From: Saltatorellus ferox
GTDB taxonomy: Bacteria; Planctomycetota; UBA1135; GCA-002686595
Length of the DNA stretch: 64,000 bases
Assembly: GCA_007751475.1 (NCBI GenBank)
Contig: CP036434.1
Span: forward strand, 4,841,524 to 4,905,523
Reading direction: 5' to 3'
Shown here: positions 26,631 through 34,489 of the stretch, in pieces
How positions within the stretch are numbered: position 1 is the stretch's first letter
Layout of the letters: the number at the start of each line of letters is the position of its first letter
Made by a program: the position numbers and the translations under genes
Notes under the pieces: model-generated
The model's database searches: none
Told to the model about the DNA's origin: nothing
The model's input: the letters and a program-made list of their open reading frames with translations, nothing else

Positions 26631-29111
26631 TCATTCGGCGGCCAGCACCGCTCGATTTGGATCGCAGCGCAGCTGGGCCGACATCAGCCCTTTGGGCCCG
26701 GTCCAGACGGCCTGGGCCAGACCTGGCCCCGCGAGGACGAGGTCGAGTCGGCCGCTGGACGGGGACCCCAGGACGTCGGCCAGTCGCACGAATTCGGAGA
26801 CCGCCCCGTCGGGATGAACGATCGCTGCCTGCCAGCTCGCGTCGGCTCCCGAGAATTCACCGCCTTCGTTCACCGCCAGGTGGACGAGGAGAAAACGTTC
26901 GTCGTCGGCGGAGGCCTCCAAAGCCACGAGCGCCACTCGCCCCAGCGTCGCCCCCTTCACGACTGTCAGCGGACTCGCGAACGTCCGGCCTCGATCCCTG
27001 GAAAAGGCCACCTCGAGTCTCTGCTCAGCCTCGTCCCCGGGCCGCGTGAACCAGGCGACCGCCACGGCGTGGCGCGAGGCGGCGAGCGCGGGGCCGTTGA
27101 CCGGGCAACCATCGAGCTCCCAGCCGTCATGGTGAACCGCCGCGGGCTGACTCCATCCGCCTTCCCTCGGGTCACGGCGCGACAGGTAGATGTCCCGTAC
27201 GTTCCGAGGAGAGCGATGGCGATAGGCCACCAGCAGCGTCCCGTCGTCGAGCGAGATCATGTCGGGTGGGCAGCAATCGCAGATCGATTCATCGATGGAC
27301 TGCTCGTCGTCCAGAATCCCGTTCGCGCTGATCGAGCGGCGATAGAGCGCCATGCCAGCCAGCTGGTCCCCACCGCGGTCGTCCACCCAGACCATCTCCG
27401 CTCCTCCGTTCTCGAGCGGAACCAGCGCACCGAATCCATGGAGCGCGTGGGACCTGTCGCCGTGTAGCCATCCGAGGTCGAGTGCCGGCGGCCCATCGAC
27501 TTCCAGCGACATGCGGATGCCGTATCCGAGCGGATCCTGCCCGCCCCCGGCATCGGTGCCGGCCAGCGATTGAAGCGTTCCCAGCAGCAGGCCACCCGTG
27601 GACAGTCGCGCGCCGAAGGGCCGATCCGCCCAGTGGCCGCGCGCAAAGGTCGGCGCGTCCACGCTCTGCACGAGTCTCCTGGGAACCGGAAGGGCCGAAT
27701 CGCTCCCGCCGAAGAGCATCGGTCTCGGAGCGGATACGACGACCGGCGGGTCGATGGGGCCGTCACTCGCCTCCGGGCGCGCCAGTGGAGCGGCCGGGCT
27801 CGCCCCCTCCGCGACGGACTCGGAGCTGGACGCCTTCGTCGCTGCGTCTTCACCACTGGTCGCAGGGGCTGCCCCGGTGTCGACCGAGCCCCCTGCGGAG
27901 CCCACGACCGAGGCCGCCGCCGGCGGCGCCAGCGGCGAGGACACGATGGCCAGGAACGGAAGCCCGCGACTGTCTGCCGAGTTCGTCCCGTCGATCGGAT
28001 GGATACCCGAATCGCTCCAACGTTCGCGGGCCGGAGAGTAGGCCCGAACGAACGAAGGCTTCCGTCCCCCCTGGCGCGCGGGGAGCGACCCCTGGGACGT
28101 CAGGAGCACCTCCGGGCCCGGTCCCGCGCTGGGCTGGACGGCCACGGGGCGATCCTGGCCGTAGCGCAGGATGCCCACGACGCCGAGGAAGCCCACGAGG
28201 GTCCCGAGAACGCCCTTCCAGCCGACTCGATTGCCGAGAATGATCGCGAGGGGCAGCGTGAACAGAGGCGTCGAGGCGAAGAGCGTCGTGGCGATGCCGC
28301 TGGGCAATTCCCGCTGGGCGTAGTGGTACGGCCCGAGTCCGATGATCGCGCAGCCTACGCCGAAGAGTGACGCGCGGCCCCAGACAGAGCCTGGACCGGG
28401 CGCCGCGAAGATCGGCTCCAGCAGCCGGCCGAGTTCGTTCGCAGAGGTCGACCCACGGCGTATCCCGGCCAAGATAGCCATGGGGATCGCTCCGACCGCC
28501 CCGCCCGCGAGACGGATGAAGCCGCCGGGAAAGACGCTGACATCACCGAAGCTGCCGCGCCCCAGCGGGACCGACGTCCCGATGGCAAAGGCCGCCACCA
28601 CGGCCAGGAGAACCCCCAATCCGTAGCCTCCCCGGTTCGGGCCCCCTCCTTCGATCTCGCTGGCCGCGCTCGTCTTCGGGACACGTGAGTCGAGAATGAC
28701 CAGCAGCACCCCCACGAGGACGACCACCGCGAACGGAATGGCCTGGGTCTTGATCTCGTCGCCGGCGAGGGGGAGCGCCAGCACGGTCGCGATCGGGACG
28801 TTCAGCAGCATGACCGTGGCCGCCGTCTGGACGCCGCAGCGCTGGAAGGCGGCGAAGTACAGCGTGTCCGCCACCGCAAATCCGAGGAACCCGGAGAAGA
28901 AGAGCCAGGCCCACGCGACCCCGACCGGCCAGTGACCTCCGAAGATCAGCGTTCCGAGCAGGAAAGTGAACGCGGCCGCCGTGTTCTTGAACAGGTTGGC
29001 CGCTGCCGGGGAGACCTGGCCGCTCGCCAGGAATCGGCTGATCGAAACCGAGGCCAGCGCCCAGAAGGCCGCCGACAGCAGAGCACTCGTGATCGCTAGC
29101 GTGGAGAGCAT
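26631..29111 (-). CDS. EamA-family membrane transporter fused to an exo-alpha-sialidase-like domain
   Basis: The 826-residue product has two unrelated parts in one uninterrupted frame. Residues 1 to about 320 hold two EamA repeats, ten hydrophobic helices as in drug/metabolite exporters. Examples are MLSTLAITSALLSAAFWALA at the start and ASTPLFTLPLAIILGNRVGW in the second repeat. A low-complexity Ala/Ser/Pro linker (about 330-475) follows. The rest is a beta-propeller-like region resembling secreted sialidase/BNR-type proteins, with the CDCCPP cluster near 608-613, LLVAYRHRSPRNVRDIY and an Asp-box-like FSRDRGRTF. I do not know this combination from characterised proteins. The start at 29111 fits because the first helix begins immediately. 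Confidence 0.75.
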   Translation of the reverse strand: MLSTLAITSALLSAAFWALASVSISRFLASGQVSPAAANLFKNTAAAFTFLLGTLIFGGHWPVGVAWAWLFFSGFLGFAVADTLYFAAFQRCGVQTAATVMLLNVPIATVLALPLAGDEIKTQAIPFAVVVLVGVLLVILDSRVPKTSAASEIEGGGPNRGGYGLGVLLAVVAAFAIGTSVPLGRGSFGDVSVFPGGFIRLAGGAVGAIPMAILAGIRRGSTSANELGRLLEPIFAAPGPGSVWGRASLFGVGCAIIGLGPYHYAQRELPSGIATTLFASTPLFTLPLAIILGNRVGWKGVLGTLVGFLGVVGILRYGQDRPVAVQPSAGPGPEVLLTSQGSLPARQGGRKPSFVRAYSPARERWSDSGIHPIDGTNSADSRGLPFLAIVSSPLAPPAAASVVGSAGGSVDTGAAPATSGEDAATKASSSESVAEGASPAAPLARPEASDGPIDPPVVVSAPRPMLFGGSDSALPVPRRLVQSVDAPTFARGHWADRPFGARLSTGGLLLGTLQSLAGTDAGGGQDPLGYGIRMSLEVDGPPALDLGWLHGDRSHALHGFGALVPLENGGAEMVWVDDRGGDQLAGMALYRRSISANGILDDEQSIDESICDCCPPDMISLDDGTLLVAYRHRSPRNVRDIYLSRRDPREGGWSQPAAVHHDGWELDGCPVNGPALAASRHAVAVAWFTRPGDEAEQRLEVAFSRDRGRTFASPLTVVKGATLGRVALVALEASADDERFLLVHLAVNEGGEFSGADASWQAAIVHPDGAVSEFVRLADVLGSPSSGRLDLVLAGPGLAQAVWTGPKGLMSAQLRCDPNRAVLAAE

Positions 29112-29208
29112 GGTGGATCAGGCGAACGCGGGGGAAAATAGCCGAGCGCACGCGCCTCCGATGAACGGGAGCACGTGCGCCGTGGACTCGACGATGAGGG
29201 ACGGAGTC

Positions 29209-29391
29209 CTAAAGGTCGTGGGTCTTGTTGAGCTGGGTGCTCTCCTTCGTCGATCCGGCGTCGCCGGGGACGTAGACGCCCTTACGCGCCTCTTTGCGGG
29301 CGAGAAGATACTTCCCGGAGCCCATTCCGATCTTGCGGGGGCGGCGGCGACCGCGCGTGGGCCCGCCTGCTTTGAACTGTGATTTCGCCAT
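29209..29391 (-). CDS. 60-aa basic protein, function unknown
   Basis: From the ATG at 29391 a 60-residue frame reads MAKSQFKAGGPTRGRRRPRK, then IGMGSGKYLLARKEARKGVY and a polar tail. The composition (many Lys/Arg/Gly, no Leu-rich stretch) and ordered polar motifs look like a real small protein, perhaps RNA- or ribosome-binding. The frame stays open upstream to 29535, but those residues are random-looking and would leave almost no room for the promoter. It is divergent from apaH. I do not recognise a named family. Confidence 0.6.
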   Translation of the reverse strand: MAKSQFKAGGPTRGRRRPRKIGMGSGKYLLARKEARKGVYVPGDAGSTKESTQLNKTHDL

Positions 29392-29578
29392 GGTATGGGG
29401 CGCACCAGGGACCCAGGAGAGGAGCACTGGAGATGCTCCTGGGGCTTGTGCGGGTGGAGAAGGTAGGAGGTGACGGGCCGATTGTCGAGCCTTTTGGGGC
29501 CAGGAATGCCCGGGAGGAGCCCGGAATGGCTGCAAGACATGCGGGTGTCGCCCTTCCCATCTTTACAATTGCCCGCGA

Positions 29579-30307
29579 ATGTCGAAACGGCGCATATTCA
29601 TAGGCGACCTCCAGGGCTGCCGCGAGGAGTTCGAGGCCCTTCTGGAGAAGGTGAATTTTGACCCGGCCGCGGACGTGCTGCACCCGGTCGGCGACCTGGT
29701 CAACCGGGGCCCGGATTCGATGGGATGCCTCAGACTGGCACGGGACCTGGGAGCCAAGCCCGTTCTCGGGAACCACGACATTCATCTCCTTCGCCAGTGG
29801 AAGAACGCCTCCTGGCGAGGCAAGCGCAAGACCCTCGAGGAGATCCTCGGGTGCGACGACGGCGAGGAGCTCCTGGGCTGGCTCAAGAAGCAGCCCATTA
29901 TTCGAGCCTGGAACGACGTCATCTGCGTGCACGCGGGCCTCCATCCGAAGTGGAAGAACCCCGTGAAGAAGGCTTCGAACGTGGACCCGCTCGATGCGTA
30001 CGACGAGATCGTCGAGTTTGCGGTGCGGGTGCGCTACTGCAACCCGGAGGGCGCCTTTCCGAAGGGCGGAGAGTTCCCCCCACCGCCTGCACCGTTCGAA
30101 CCGTGGGATGCGTTCTGGAGGAGGCGGCCGAACGAGACACGCACCGTCGTCTTCGGCCACTGGGCGAGACGCGGACTCGTGGAACTCGAGCGCACGCGCG
30201 GGCTCGACACGGGCTGCGTCTACGGCGGCTTTCTCACCGCGTGGATCCCGGAAGACGACCGGATCATGGGTGTACCCGCGCGTCGAGTTTGGTACGAGAC
30301 GGCATGA
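29579..30307 (+). CDS. apaH: Bis(5'-nucleosyl)-tetraphosphatase, symmetrical (ApaH-like)
   Basis: The 242-residue product is a calcineurin-type phosphoesterase with the metal-binding boxes GDLQGC (9-14), GDLVNRGPDS (38-47) and GNHD (64-67). Further ApaH-specific segments are LLGWLKKQPIIRAW, VHAGLHPKW, FGHWARRG and LDTGCVYGG. ApaH cleaves Ap4A and related dinucleotides symmetrically to ADP, affects stress responses and can remove Np4-caps from RNA. It is a little shorter than E. coli ApaH. Its stop overlaps the ATG of the following methyltransferase gene (ATGA), so the two are cotranslated. Confidence 0.88.
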   Translation: MSKRRIFIGDLQGCREEFEALLEKVNFDPAADVLHPVGDLVNRGPDSMGCLRLARDLGAKPVLGNHDIHLLRQWKNASWRGKRKTLEEILGCDDGEELLGWLKKQPIIRAWNDVICVHAGLHPKWKNPVKKASNVDPLDAYDEIVEFAVRVRYCNPEGAFPKGGEFPPPPAPFEPWDAFWRRRPNETRTVVFGHWARRGLVELERTRGLDTGCVYGGFLTAWIPEDDRIMGVPARRVWYETA

Positions 30308-31167
30308 GCGCAACGCAAGACCGGCAGAAGGCCACCCCTGGACAGGCGAAGAAGAAGCTCCCGGCGACGAAGGGCGCCAGCTACGAGGAGTTCGACTGGT
30401 ACGAGACGCCGCGCTACTACGACGCGATCTTCGACGTGGACTCCGATGTCGAGGGCGCGTTTCTGGAAGCCGCCTTCGAGAAGCACGCCACGCCTTCGCC
30501 CAAGGGACGCAGGCGCGTCCTTGAGCCGGCTTGCGGCTCCGGCCGCTTGATGGTCGAAATGGCCAAGCGCGGCTGGGCGGTGCACGGCTTCGACCTGGAG
30601 CCGAACATGGTGAAGTTCAGCAAAGAGCGACTCGCCGAGGAGGGCCTCAAGGGAACGGCGAGCGTCGGGAACATGGCGGACTTCAGCGTCCGAGGGACGT
30701 TCGATCTCGCGCACTGCTTCGTCAGCACGTTCAAGTACCTCCTGACCGAAGACGACGCGCGCGGCCATCTTGAATCGGTGGCGCGAGCCCTGCGCCCCGG
30801 CGGGATCTACGCGCTGGGCTTTCATCTCTCGTGGTACGACTATCGGGAGAAGACGAACGAGCGCTGGGTGGCGAACAAGGATGGAGCCCACGTGATCTGC
30901 ACGATCTCGGGCTGGCCGGCGGATCGAAAGACCCGGCGCGAGAAGGTTCAGGCGCGGATGAAGGTGCTGGAGGACGGCATCGAGAAGCGCGCTCAGACGA
31001 CGTGGAACTTTCGCAGCTACGACGCGCGGCAGGTACGGTCGCTCCTTCGCTCGGTCCCCGACCTGGAGCACGTCGCCACCTACGACTTCCACTACGACAT
31101 CGACGAGCCGCAGAAGTTCTCCGATGAGCAGTGCGACACGATGCTGATCCTGCGGCGGCGGGAGTAG
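30304..31167 (+). CDS. Class I SAM-dependent methyltransferase
   Basis: The ATG at 30304 overlaps the apaH stop by four bases, which decides the start; the longer open frame upstream is in the wrong frame over apaH. The 287-residue product has a Lys-rich head and YEEFDWYETPRYYDAIFD. The SAM-binding motif is VLEPACGSGRL, followed by the acidic loop FDLEPNMV. The remainder (ARALRPGGIYALGFHL) is of the methyltransferase-25/11 type. The substrate is unknown. A weak GTGGCAC/GTGCCAC hairpin lies just downstream (31173-31190). Confidence 0.85.
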   Translation: MSATQDRQKATPGQAKKKLPATKGASYEEFDWYETPRYYDAIFDVDSDVEGAFLEAAFEKHATPSPKGRRRVLEPACGSGRLMVEMAKRGWAVHGFDLEPNMVKFSKERLAEEGLKGTASVGNMADFSVRGTFDLAHCFVSTFKYLLTEDDARGHLESVARALRPGGIYALGFHLSWYDYREKTNERWVANKDGAHVICTISGWPADRKTRREKVQARMKVLEDGIEKRAQTTWNFRSYDARQVRSLLRSVPDLEHVATYDFHYDIDEPQKFSDEQCDTMLILRRRE

Positions 31168-31269
31168 CCAAAGTGGCACAAGGGTGCCACATCGGCGCAC
31201 AGGACAGCCAATAAGGCAGCACCCCGTCGCCGTGCCCAGCATCGGCAGACCGTGACGTAACCGGATCTC

Positions 31270-31278
31270 TGATAAGAT
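31270..31278 (+). promoter_or_regulatory. Possible extended -10 promoter for Hsp20 gene
   Basis: TGATAAGAT at 31270-31278 has the TGN-TATAAT arrangement of an extended -10 element in an AT-rich patch, leaving a leader of about 130 bases before the Hsp20 start. No clear -35 hexamer is visible, and no CIRCE element was seen. Confidence 0.3.
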
Positions 31279-31411
31279 CTTAGGCTTGCGAGGGGGCGGT
31301 CAAGGCAGGGTTTGGCACCGAGGTTGTTCCTGGTTCAGTCCTGACGCACACCGCGTCGGGCGCGGCCCTTCTTGGGCTGCGGACGAACTGCAACGAAGGA
31401 GAACCAGACCC

Positions 31412-31894
31412 ATGGTCCGTTTCGAAAACCACCCCCTCTCTCTGCTCTCGGGGCAGGGAATCAACGGCCTCTTCCGCGTGGCAGAGAACCTCCACGCCCA
31501 GATGGCCCAGGCCGACCCGTCGATGGCGTCCCCCGTGCGGACGGCCGCACCTCGCGCCGAACTCAAGGCCGACGAGGAGGCCGCCACGCTGGTGATGTTG
31601 ATCCCGGGCTTCGGCCCGGATCACGTGGACATCAGCGTGGAGCGCGCTTCGGTCACCGTGCGCGGTGAGCGCGAAGGCGGCCCCGCCGGCGACCGCTTCG
31701 AGCGTCAGTTCAAGCTGCCGTTCCCGGTCGATGCCGACCGGGCCAGCGCGAGCGTCGAGTTCGGCGTCCTCACGCTGGAGCTGCCGAGGCTGAGTGCCGA
31801 CAAGCCGCGGCGCATCGCGGTCCAGGGCGCGAGTCAGCCTGCCGTCGAGGCTTCGGCCAAGGCTGACTCCGAGCCAGAAGCCGACGAGAGCTGA
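31412..31894 (+). CDS. Small heat-shock protein (Hsp20 / alpha-crystallin family)
   Basis: The ATG at 31412 is preceded by a good AGGAGA ribosome-binding site about 10 bases upstream, which is unusual in this window and decides the start. The 160-residue product has a central alpha-crystallin domain (about 48-130), with IPGFGPDHVDISVERASVTV and VRGERE, then FERQFKLPFPVDAD and GVLTLELPRL. These are the family's characteristic strands. It should form oligomers that bind unfolding proteins under stress. The C-terminal I-x-I/V motif is not obvious; the tail is Ala/Ser/Glu-rich. Confidence 0.88.
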   Translation: MVRFENHPLSLLSGQGINGLFRVAENLHAQMAQADPSMASPVRTAAPRAELKADEEAATLVMLIPGFGPDHVDISVERASVTVRGEREGGPAGDRFERQFKLPFPVDADRASASVEFGVLTLELPRLSADKPRRIAVQGASQPAVEASAKADSEPEADES

Positions 31895-31920
31895 TCCCCC
31901 AAGCCGTCCTGTGGTCGCCG

Positions 31921-32165
31921 TCCCGCGGCGTCCGCAGGACGCCCGGGCCAGTCTCGGCCCCCGCAGGGGGCCGAGCGGCCCGCGCGAGGCTCGCCCTCGC
32001 GGCCCGTGCGGCGAGCACGCCCGCCCGGCGAGGGCGCCCGTCCGGCGAGGACGCCTGCGCGGCGAGCGCCACGCGATGCAATCGCTATTTCGCCGTCAGG
32101 CGAAATGCCAGAGATACTGCGCGCTGTTACAGCGATAGGACGGCTCGGCTCCACTTGCATTGGCA
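31921..32165. repeat. Left outer arm of the palindromic locus
   Basis: The reverse complement of this ~245-bp arm aligns over its full length with 32872-33131, differing at scattered bases. The right arm also has a 17-base insertion that duplicates neighbouring sequence. The arm carries short GC-rich direct repeats of the CGGCGAG type, and two internal hairpins: one at ATTTCGCC, and CGCTGTTACAGCG near 32123-32135. Confidence 0.85.
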
Positions 32166-32182
32166 GGAGACTCGCCCGCTGG

Positions 32183-32517
32183 AGGTCTCCCGACACGGAC
32201 TGCCTGCCGTTCGCGCGTAGCGTCGAACGCGTGGGCTGAGGTCTCCCGCTACCGGCTTGTGGGTTGCCCGCTGACCGACGCCCCAGCAGGGCTCCCGATA
32301 CAGGTCTCCCGGTATGGGCTGCCTGCCGTTCGCGCGTAGCGTCGAACGCGTGGGCTGAGGTTTCCCGCTAGCGGCTTGTGGGTGACCCGCTGACCGACGC
32401 CCCAGCAGGGCTCCCGATACAGGTCTCCCGGTATGGGCTGACTGCCGTTCGCGCGAAGCGTCGAACGCGTGGGCTGAGGCTTCCCGCTAGCGGCTTGTGG
32501 GCTGCCCGCTGGAGCGC
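32183..32517. repeat. 119-bp tandem repeat, about 2.8 copies
   Basis: AGGTCTCCC recurs at 32183, 32302 and 32421, and CGTCGAACGC at 32221, 32340 and 32459, both with an exact 119-base period. The third unit is incomplete and ends near GCTGGA, where an inverted GAGCGCTCGCCC segment leads into the centre. Units differ at only a few positions, suggesting recent amplification. Confidence 0.9.
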
Positions 32518-32543
32518 TCGCCCGTCAGGGCGAGCTTGGCGGG

Positions 32544-32598
32544 TCTGAGGTCTGAGGTCTGAGGTCTGAGGTCTGAGGTCTGAGGTCTGAGGTCTGAG
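32544..32598. repeat. Heptamer TCTGAGG tandem repeat, about 7.9 copies
   Basis: Seven perfect TCTGAGG units followed by TCTGAG lie at the symmetry centre of the 1.2-kb locus. They are flanked by inverted copies of GAGCGCTCGCCC / GGGCGAGCGCTC-type sequence (about 32512-32534 and 32621-32645). Copy number is likely to vary between strains by slippage. Confidence 0.93.
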
Positions 32599-32643
32599 AG
32601 ACAAACCAGACCTCTGCCCAGCTCGCCCATGCGGGCGAGCGCT

Positions 32644-32852
32644 CCAGCGGGTAGCACACAAACCGTCACCGGGAAGCCTCTGCCCACGCGTTCGACGCTT
32701 CGCGCGAACGGCAGGCAGCCCATACCGGGAGAACTGTACCGAGAGACCTGCTGGGCCAGCCGTCAGCGGGCAACCCACAAGCCGTCAGCGGGAAGCCTCT
32801 GCCCACGCGTTCGGCGCTTCGCGCGAACGGCAGGCAGTCGATATCGGGAGAC
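32644..32852. repeat. Two inverted copies of the 119-bp unit
   Basis: The reverse complement of the left tandem unit occurs twice, with CCCACGCGTTCG at 32683 and 32802, again 119 bases apart. The units are a little more diverged than the left ones, one reading TTCGGCGCTTCG in place of TTCGACGCTTCG. Confidence 0.85.
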
Positions 32853-32871
32853 CTGCGGCGGGCGGGACTGC

Positions 32872-33131
32872 TGCCAATGCAAGTGGAGCCGGGCCGTCCT
32901 ATCGCTGTGACAGCGCGCAGTATCTCTGGCATTTCGCCTGACGGCGAAATAGCGATTGCATCGCTTGGCGCTCGCCGCGCAGGCGTCCTCGCCGGACGGG
33001 CGCGCTCGCCGCGCAGGCGCCCTCGCCGGGCGGGCGTGCTCGCCGCACGGGCCGCGAGGGCAAGCCTCGCGCGGGCGGCTCAGCCCCCTGCGGGGGCCGA
33101 GCGGGGCCCGGGAGTCCTGGCGGACGCAGGG
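32872..33131. repeat. Right outer arm of the palindromic locus
   Basis: This arm is the inverted partner of 31921-32165. It includes a 17-base extra segment around 33002-33018 made of a local duplication. It ends about 45 bases before the stop of the convergent RNA methyltransferase gene. Confidence 0.85.
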
Positions 33132-33175
33132 AGCGGCAGCGGACATATCACATGTCACATGTCACTGATCAGGGT

Positions 33176-34306
33176 TCACGGAATCGCTGCGATGACCACC
33201 TCACAGTCGATCCCACCATTGAGCAAACGATGCCGGGTCGGCCGACTGAGCCTGAGCAAGCCAGCGAGCCTGGAGGACCCCGTCAGGATCGACGTGCTGT
33301 AACCAGAATGCTCACGGAGCCTCGCCCCGAACGCTTCATGGAGGGCCTCGACATCGTCACCGATGCGCTCGCCGTAGGGCATGTTGGCCACCACCGTTGC
33401 GTTCCAGCCGGGACGTCCTTGGAACTTTCGGGCATCACCGAGCTCCAAGGTGCCGAGGTGGCCGAGCCCCATGATCTCCAGGTGGTGAGCAGCCTCGTCG
33501 AGACGGTCCTGGATGATGTCCGACCCGATGAGGCGCAGCTTGGTCGGGAGCTTCATCGCCGCCTGCGCCTCGGCCCGAGCGCGCTGCCACGCGGGCTCGT
33601 CGTGATCGCGCCAGGACTCGAAACCGAAACGCTCACGGGTGAGGCCCGGCGCCAGGTTCGCCGCGATCATGCCGCCCTCGACCAGCAGGGTGCCTGTGCC
33701 ACAGAACGGATCGATCAGGGGCGATCGGCGATTCCAATCCGAGAGAAGGACGACAGCGGCCGCCAGGGTCTCCGACAGCGGCGCTCGCCCCTGGGCCGTC
33801 CGCCATCCCCGGCGGTGAAGCGAATGGCCCGACGTATCGACCGAGAGGGTCGCACGATCCTTGAAGAGATGCAGATGGACCCGAACGTCGGCGGTGTCAC
33901 GATCCACCGATGGGCGCGTGCCGTCGTCACCTCGCACCTGATCGACGATGCCGTCCTTGACCCGCTGGGCCAGAAACTGACTGTGGTCGAGCGCCGAATC
34001 CTTCGTCTGGGCATCGACCCAGAGCGTGCCGCCTGGCGTGAGGAAGGCCTTCCAGTCGATACCTGCCACGCCAGCGTCCAGGGCCGACTCCGAAGGCGCC
34101 TCGAACCGAGCCTCGCGCCGCAGGACCCGAACCGCGGTCCGCAGCCAGAGATTCGCTCGCCAGGCATCCCGCATGCTTCCCTCGAAGCGGACCCCCCCCA
34201 CCTGGCGCTCGACCTTGCCAAGCTTGAGAGCCGCGGCCTCGGCGTGAAGGACCGGCTCGATCCCCGGGGCACAGGTGGCGAAAAACGTATAGCGGGGTGC
34301 GGCCAT
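33176..34306 (-). CDS. THUMP-domain RNA guanine-N2 methyltransferase (RlmL/YpsC-like)
   Basis: I choose the ATG at 34306 (MAAPRYTFFATCAPGIE), the usual beginning of the family; an in-frame ATG at 34348 adds 14 unlike residues. The ~376-residue product has a THUMP-type RNA-binding region (about 20-165), then HRRGWR. The methyltransferase fold carries DPFCGTGTLLVEG and, as catalytic loop, NMPYGERIG where NPPYGER is typical. It should methylate a guanine of 23S rRNA or tRNA at N2. It is half the length of E. coli RlmL and corresponds to its N-terminal half. The Pro-to-Met change in the catalytic loop is worth noting. Confidence 0.87.
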   Translation of the reverse strand: MAAPRYTFFATCAPGIEPVLHAEAAALKLGKVERQVGGVRFEGSMRDAWRANLWLRTAVRVLRREARFEAPSESALDAGVAGIDWKAFLTPGGTLWVDAQTKDSALDHSQFLAQRVKDGIVDQVRGDDGTRPSVDRDTADVRVHLHLFKDRATLSVDTSGHSLHRRGWRTAQGRAPLSETLAAAVVLLSDWNRRSPLIDPFCGTGTLLVEGGMIAANLAPGLTRERFGFESWRDHDEPAWQRARAEAQAAMKLPTKLRLIGSDIIQDRLDEAAHHLEIMGLGHLGTLELGDARKFQGRPGWNATVVANMPYGERIGDDVEALHEAFGARLREHSGYSTSILTGSSRLAGLLRLSRPTRHRLLNGGIDCEVVIAAIP

Positions 34307-34386
34307 GGGCGCGGACCATAGCGTGTTGGGGCGGGATGGACCCCCCATCGCTGGAAACCCGAGTCCCAGGAGCGGGAATTGTTCCC

Positions 34387-34416
34387 TTGACGGGCTTCAT
34401 GAGGCGTGGCTAATCT
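34387..34416 (+). promoter_or_regulatory. Sigma-70-type promoter for secreted-protein gene
   Basis: TTGACG (34387-34392) and TAATCT (34411-34416) are separated by 18 bases, close to the vegetative consensus, and lie 74 bases upstream of the preferred ATG at 34490. This also argues against the upstream in-frame ATG at 34406, which lies inside the promoter. Confidence 0.45.
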
Positions 34417-34489
34417 CAGGATGTCGACCCCACCTGCCGGGGGTCTGTTTTCCTCATTTCTCGCAGCCACCCGATTCCACGGGTCAAAA

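Larger units (their letters stand above)
31921..33131. repeat. 1.2-kb imperfect palindromic (foldback-like) repeat locus
   Basis: The whole region between the Hsp20 stop and the next gene is built from repeats and has no credible gene. Three layers are nested. Outer arms at 31921-32165 and 32872-33131 are inverted copies of each other. Inner 119-bp units are tandem on the left and inverted on the right. A heptamer tandem repeat lies at the centre near 32570. Local hairpins occur inside each arm, for example ATTTCGCC/GGCGAAAT around 32087-32106. It could be a foldback-type mobile relic, a recombination or replication-sensitive site, or the template of a very long structured RNA. I know no named element with this arrangement. 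Confidence 0.8.

Noticed and set aside
31921-33131. Possible CRISPR array or CRISPR-like repeat
   Set aside because: Units are 119 bp, adjacent without unique spacers, and occur in both orientations; no cas genes are in the window.
31794-33302. Short open frames in the palindromic locus
   Set aside because: They repeat the same low-complexity Arg/Ala-rich translations in several frames, follow the DNA repeats and have no ribosome-binding site.
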